Source: Verrucomicrobiota bacterium (GTDB lineage Bacteria; Verrucomicrobiota; Verrucomicrobiia; Limisphaerales; J093). Taken from it: 64,000 bases of DNA. Shown here in pieces: positions 62,506 to 64,000 of the stretch (positions are counted from its first letter, which is position 1; every line of letters begins with the position of its first letter). Both the position numbers and the translations under genes were made by a program. Location of the stretch: the NCBI GenBank assembly GCA_016871715.1, contig VHCO01000013.1, positions 1 to 64,000 on the forward strand. Reading direction: 5' to 3'. The notes beneath the pieces were generated by a model that worked only from the letters and a program-made list of their open reading frames with translations, was not told the DNA's origin and searched no databases.

Positions 62506-62657
62506 GCGCAGACTATTGGACCTGCCTCCGCAAAAGTCCAGTGCCGACCCATCTGGCGGAACAGGATCCTGCAGTGGCTCTGGGGGATGTCGGCTAGCAG
62601 TTCGAGGCATTCTCGAACCGCATCCACCGTCCGCTTCTGGTATTCCTTCAGGATCAT
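62502..62657 (-). pseudogene. N-terminal fragment of a type III restriction/DEAD-helicase-like gene
   Basis: A 51-codon frame starts MILKEYQKRTVDAVRECLEL. This is the typical first helix of type III restriction (Res) subunits and related DEAD-box helicases, just before the Q-motif/Walker A. The frame then changes character (CRILFRQMGRHW) and stops. Nothing of the helicase domains remains. It overlaps the next gene by ATGA. The assignment rests on about 22 residues. Confidence 0.45.
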
Positions 62658-62664
62658 TTCCTGC

Positions 62665-62803
62665 AACCACCAAGGACACGAAGTTCACGAAGAGGAGAGC
62701 AGGCAGACAACGCGAAACAAGGCCGAGGCGAAGGCGAGAGTGCCCGCAAACTCCAACCCCAGTTCTTCCCAAAAGTCTTGGTGCCCTTCACGCTCTTCGT
62801 GGT
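62665..62803. repeat. Fold-back repeat 1 (downstream of GxxExxY)
   Basis: Forward copy ACCACCAAGGACACGAAGTT at 62665-62694 and inverted copy TTCACGCTCTTCGTGGT within 62778-62803, about 85 bases apart. The inverted arm ends nine bases before the stop codon of the GxxExxY gene. Confidence 0.75.
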
Positions 62804-62812
62804 AACACATCG

Positions 62813-63196
62813 TTAGAGGACAAACCGCTTGATCCCGTCTTTCAGCAGCGGCACATCGAAGTTGATCAACAGGCCGGTCTTCAGCTTCGCCAGCTTCAGG
62901 TAGGTGAGAATCTGCGCTTGATGGATCGGCTCGACTGCGGCGACCGCCTTGAGTTCAACGATCAGCCGCCCGTCCACCAGCAGATCCAGACGGTAGCCGC
63001 AGTCAATCAACACGCCCTTGTATTCCACCGGCATCGCTTTCTGGAGCGTGAACGGAATGGCCTTGAGCCGCAGTTCATGGGCGAGGCACTGCTCGTAGGC
63101 CGATTCCAGCAGCCCCGGCCCGAGCTCCCGATGCACCTCGATGGCGCACCCGATGACCGCTTTGGACAACTCGTCAAACCGGATTTTATCCTTCAT
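62813..63196 (-). CDS. GxxExxY family protein (putative nuclease)
   Basis: 127 residues. It starts MKDKIRFDELSKAVIGCAIE, then VHRELGPGLLESAYEQCLAH (the name-giving GxxExxY), VEYKGVLIDCGYRLDLLVDG and LIVELKAVAAVEPIHQAQIL. D-x(n)-ELK in the last pair is the layout of a PD-(D/E)XK nuclease core, with the LTYLKLAKLKTGLLINF C-terminal block conserved in the family. Biochemical function is unproven. It is bracketed on both sides by fold-back repeats of one sequence type, as is often seen for this family in Verrucomicrobiota and Planctomycetota. ATG 63196. Confidence 0.92.
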   Translation of the reverse strand: MKDKIRFDELSKAVIGCAIEVHRELGPGLLESAYEQCLAHELRLKAIPFTLQKAMPVEYKGVLIDCGYRLDLLVDGRLIVELKAVAAVEPIHQAQILTYLKLAKLKTGLLINFDVPLLKDGIKRFVL

Positions 63197-63232
63197 TGGA
63201 TTTCCTCTCTCGATTGGGTTTTGGTGGGTTTC

Positions 63233-63312
63233 TTCACCACGAAGAGTATGAAGTTCACGAGGACTCCTTTCTCGGCTCAGGCTTCGTGTTCTTCGTGCTC
63301 TTCGTGGTTGAA
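63233..63312. repeat. Fold-back repeat 2 (upstream of GxxExxY)
   Basis: Forward copy TTCACCACGAAGAGTATGAA at 63233-63263 and inverted copy ending CTTCGTGGTTGAA at 63282-63312. The arms match at most positions, with an 18-base loop. Together with fold-back 1 it flanks the GxxExxY gene. Confidence 0.8.
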
Positions 63313-63415
63313 TCCGTTTCTGCTGCGGCCTTGGTGGTTCATCTGTCCAACGTGTTGCCGAGCCTGTGTTTCCGTTTCATCGAGTTTGAAAGACTCCTCG
63401 AGCCGGCAATGAGCG

Positions 63416-63456
63416 CGGCCTCGGAGGCGCCAGTTAGACTGGCGCTCCGAGGCCGG
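63416..63456. repeat. Long hairpin CGGCCTCGGAGGCGCCAGT/ACTGGCGCTCCGAGGCCGG
   Basis: Nineteen-base arms with a TAG loop and one bulge. It lies 39 bases beyond the stop of the leftward secreted-protein gene. It may be a dispersed palindrome or act as a 3'-end structure. No T-tract. Confidence 0.65.
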
Positions 63457-63494
63457 CGTGAGGGGCCGAACCTGGTTCCCAGGGGCGGTGGGGC

Positions 63495-64000
63495 TTATTG
63501 CCGGGCGCGGAAGTACATCTGGGCGCCCTCCGGGGCGGTCCGGTACGGTGGTGCGGCAGCGCCGGCGACGGCGGACCACGGCCCGGTGATGGCCGGCGCG
63601 GACTCGAGGGTGCCGCCAGTCCAGATAATCTCGACTTGGCCGGCCAAGCGGCTGATGGACATTTGCGGTGGCGCGCCGCCGACGGGTGCGCTGAACCCGA
63701 AGGCGCGCGGGACCGTGCTCAGATAGCCGCCCTGGCTGAGGTAGAAGTCGTCGAACCAGGCGCTCTCGGTGGTGTTGTTGCCGGAGACGAACAGTTTATC
63801 CAGATCCGGACTTGCGCCGCCGAGGATCGGGTCGGGGTTAAACAGGTCACGGTCGCTGAGGTAGTTGGGGAACAGTTCGGTTCGGCTAGCCGCTCCTTCC
63901 TTCTGGATGTAGACGGTATAGATGTCTTCGGGGAGCGGACTGGTCATGGCCACGTTCTCCATATCGATCCAGACGGCGTAGACGGCGCCCGTCTCGAGGG
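63495..64000 (-). CDS. C-terminal part of a secreted protein (gene runs off the right edge)
   Basis: About 168 residues are visible, open to the edge (LETGAVYAVWIDMENVAMTS upstream of the first ATG at 63962). The visible part contains a lectin/LamG-like end (LFVSGNNTTESAWFDDFYLS) and a C-terminal beta segment (LAGQVEIIWTGGTLESAPAI, PWSAVAGAAAPPYR, YFRARQ). That segment closely parallels the end of the 1,166-residue secreted protein at 33.8-37.3 kb, suggesting a shared C-terminal domain, perhaps a sorting or folding module. 5' end missing. Confidence 0.82.
   Translation of the reverse strand, partial: LETGAVYAVWIDMENVAMTSPLPEDIYTVYIQKEGAASRTELFPNYLSDRDLFNPDPILGGASPDLDKLFVSGNNTTESAWFDDFYLSQGGYLSTVPRAFGFSAPVGGAPPQMSISRLAGQVEIIWTGGTLESAPAITGPWSAVAGAAAPPYRTAPEGAQMYFRARQ

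Overview
The window looks like a chromosomal segment of a GC-rich, free-living Gram-negative bacterium, most likely of the Verrucomicrobiota (Pedosphaera/Limisphaera-like). This is inferred from the gene content: a PEP-CTERM exosortase substrate, a DUF1559-style prepilin-like protein, Tat-exported sugar-isomerase-like and amidohydrolase proteins, large secreted proteins that share a short C-terminal beta domain, an mcsA-mcsB-clpC block, and several families of dispersed palindromic repeats. I saw no rRNA, tRNA, CRISPR array, prophage or intact insertion sequence. Long antisense open frames are common because of the base composition, and they are not genes.

Layout. 1-5.3 kb: the edge of a leftward secreted-protein gene, a large esterase-heparinase fusion and an unknown membrane protein. 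5.8-6.5 kb: a PIN toxin/ribbon-helix-helix antitoxin pair. 6.7-15.7 kb: housekeeping metabolism (purD, nagB-like, DUF1015, argJ, argB, an epimerase coupled to a DapA-like aldolase) with two gene remnants between. 16.3-22.9 kb: exported sugar-isomerase-like protein, TPR protein, recF, two amidohydrolases and a Uma2 protein. 23.2-27.1 kb: a two-gene unit of a DUF3696-type ATPase and an uncharacterised partner, which is a candidate defence system, next to a LysR regulator. 27.2-30.5 kb: nitrilase-family hydrolase and a secreted beta-propeller. 31.3-33.6 kb: pabB-pabC. 33.8-48.5 kb: secreted and carbohydrate-related proteins, a ceramidase-like hydrolase, a chorismatase/Rid-like protein, a Gfo/Idh protein, an ABC ATPase and a PEP-CTERM protein. 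48.8-53.6 kb: a leftward cluster of parB, sugar kinase, def, KDG-kinase-like and a UVR-motif protein. 53.7 kb: prepilin-like protein. 54.5-59.7 kb: leftward ilvE-like, mcsA, mcsB, clpC (protein-arginine phosphorylation and proteolysis). 60.1-64 kb: a large unknown protein, small accessory genes, a GxxExxY putative nuclease bracketed by fold-back repeats, and the 3' end of another secreted protein.

The most interesting signals are: (i) a dispersed approx. 80-bp palindromic element that sits in one orientation in front of or inside the 5' end of genes, twice read in frame as protein; (ii) the GxxExxY gene flanked on both sides by fold-back repeats; (iii) the ATPase/partner pair at 23.2-25.9 kb; (iv) the mcsA-mcsB-clpC block without ctsR, near a third UVR protein; and (v) a 13-bp tandem repeat at the start of the gene on the left edge that sets its reading frame.
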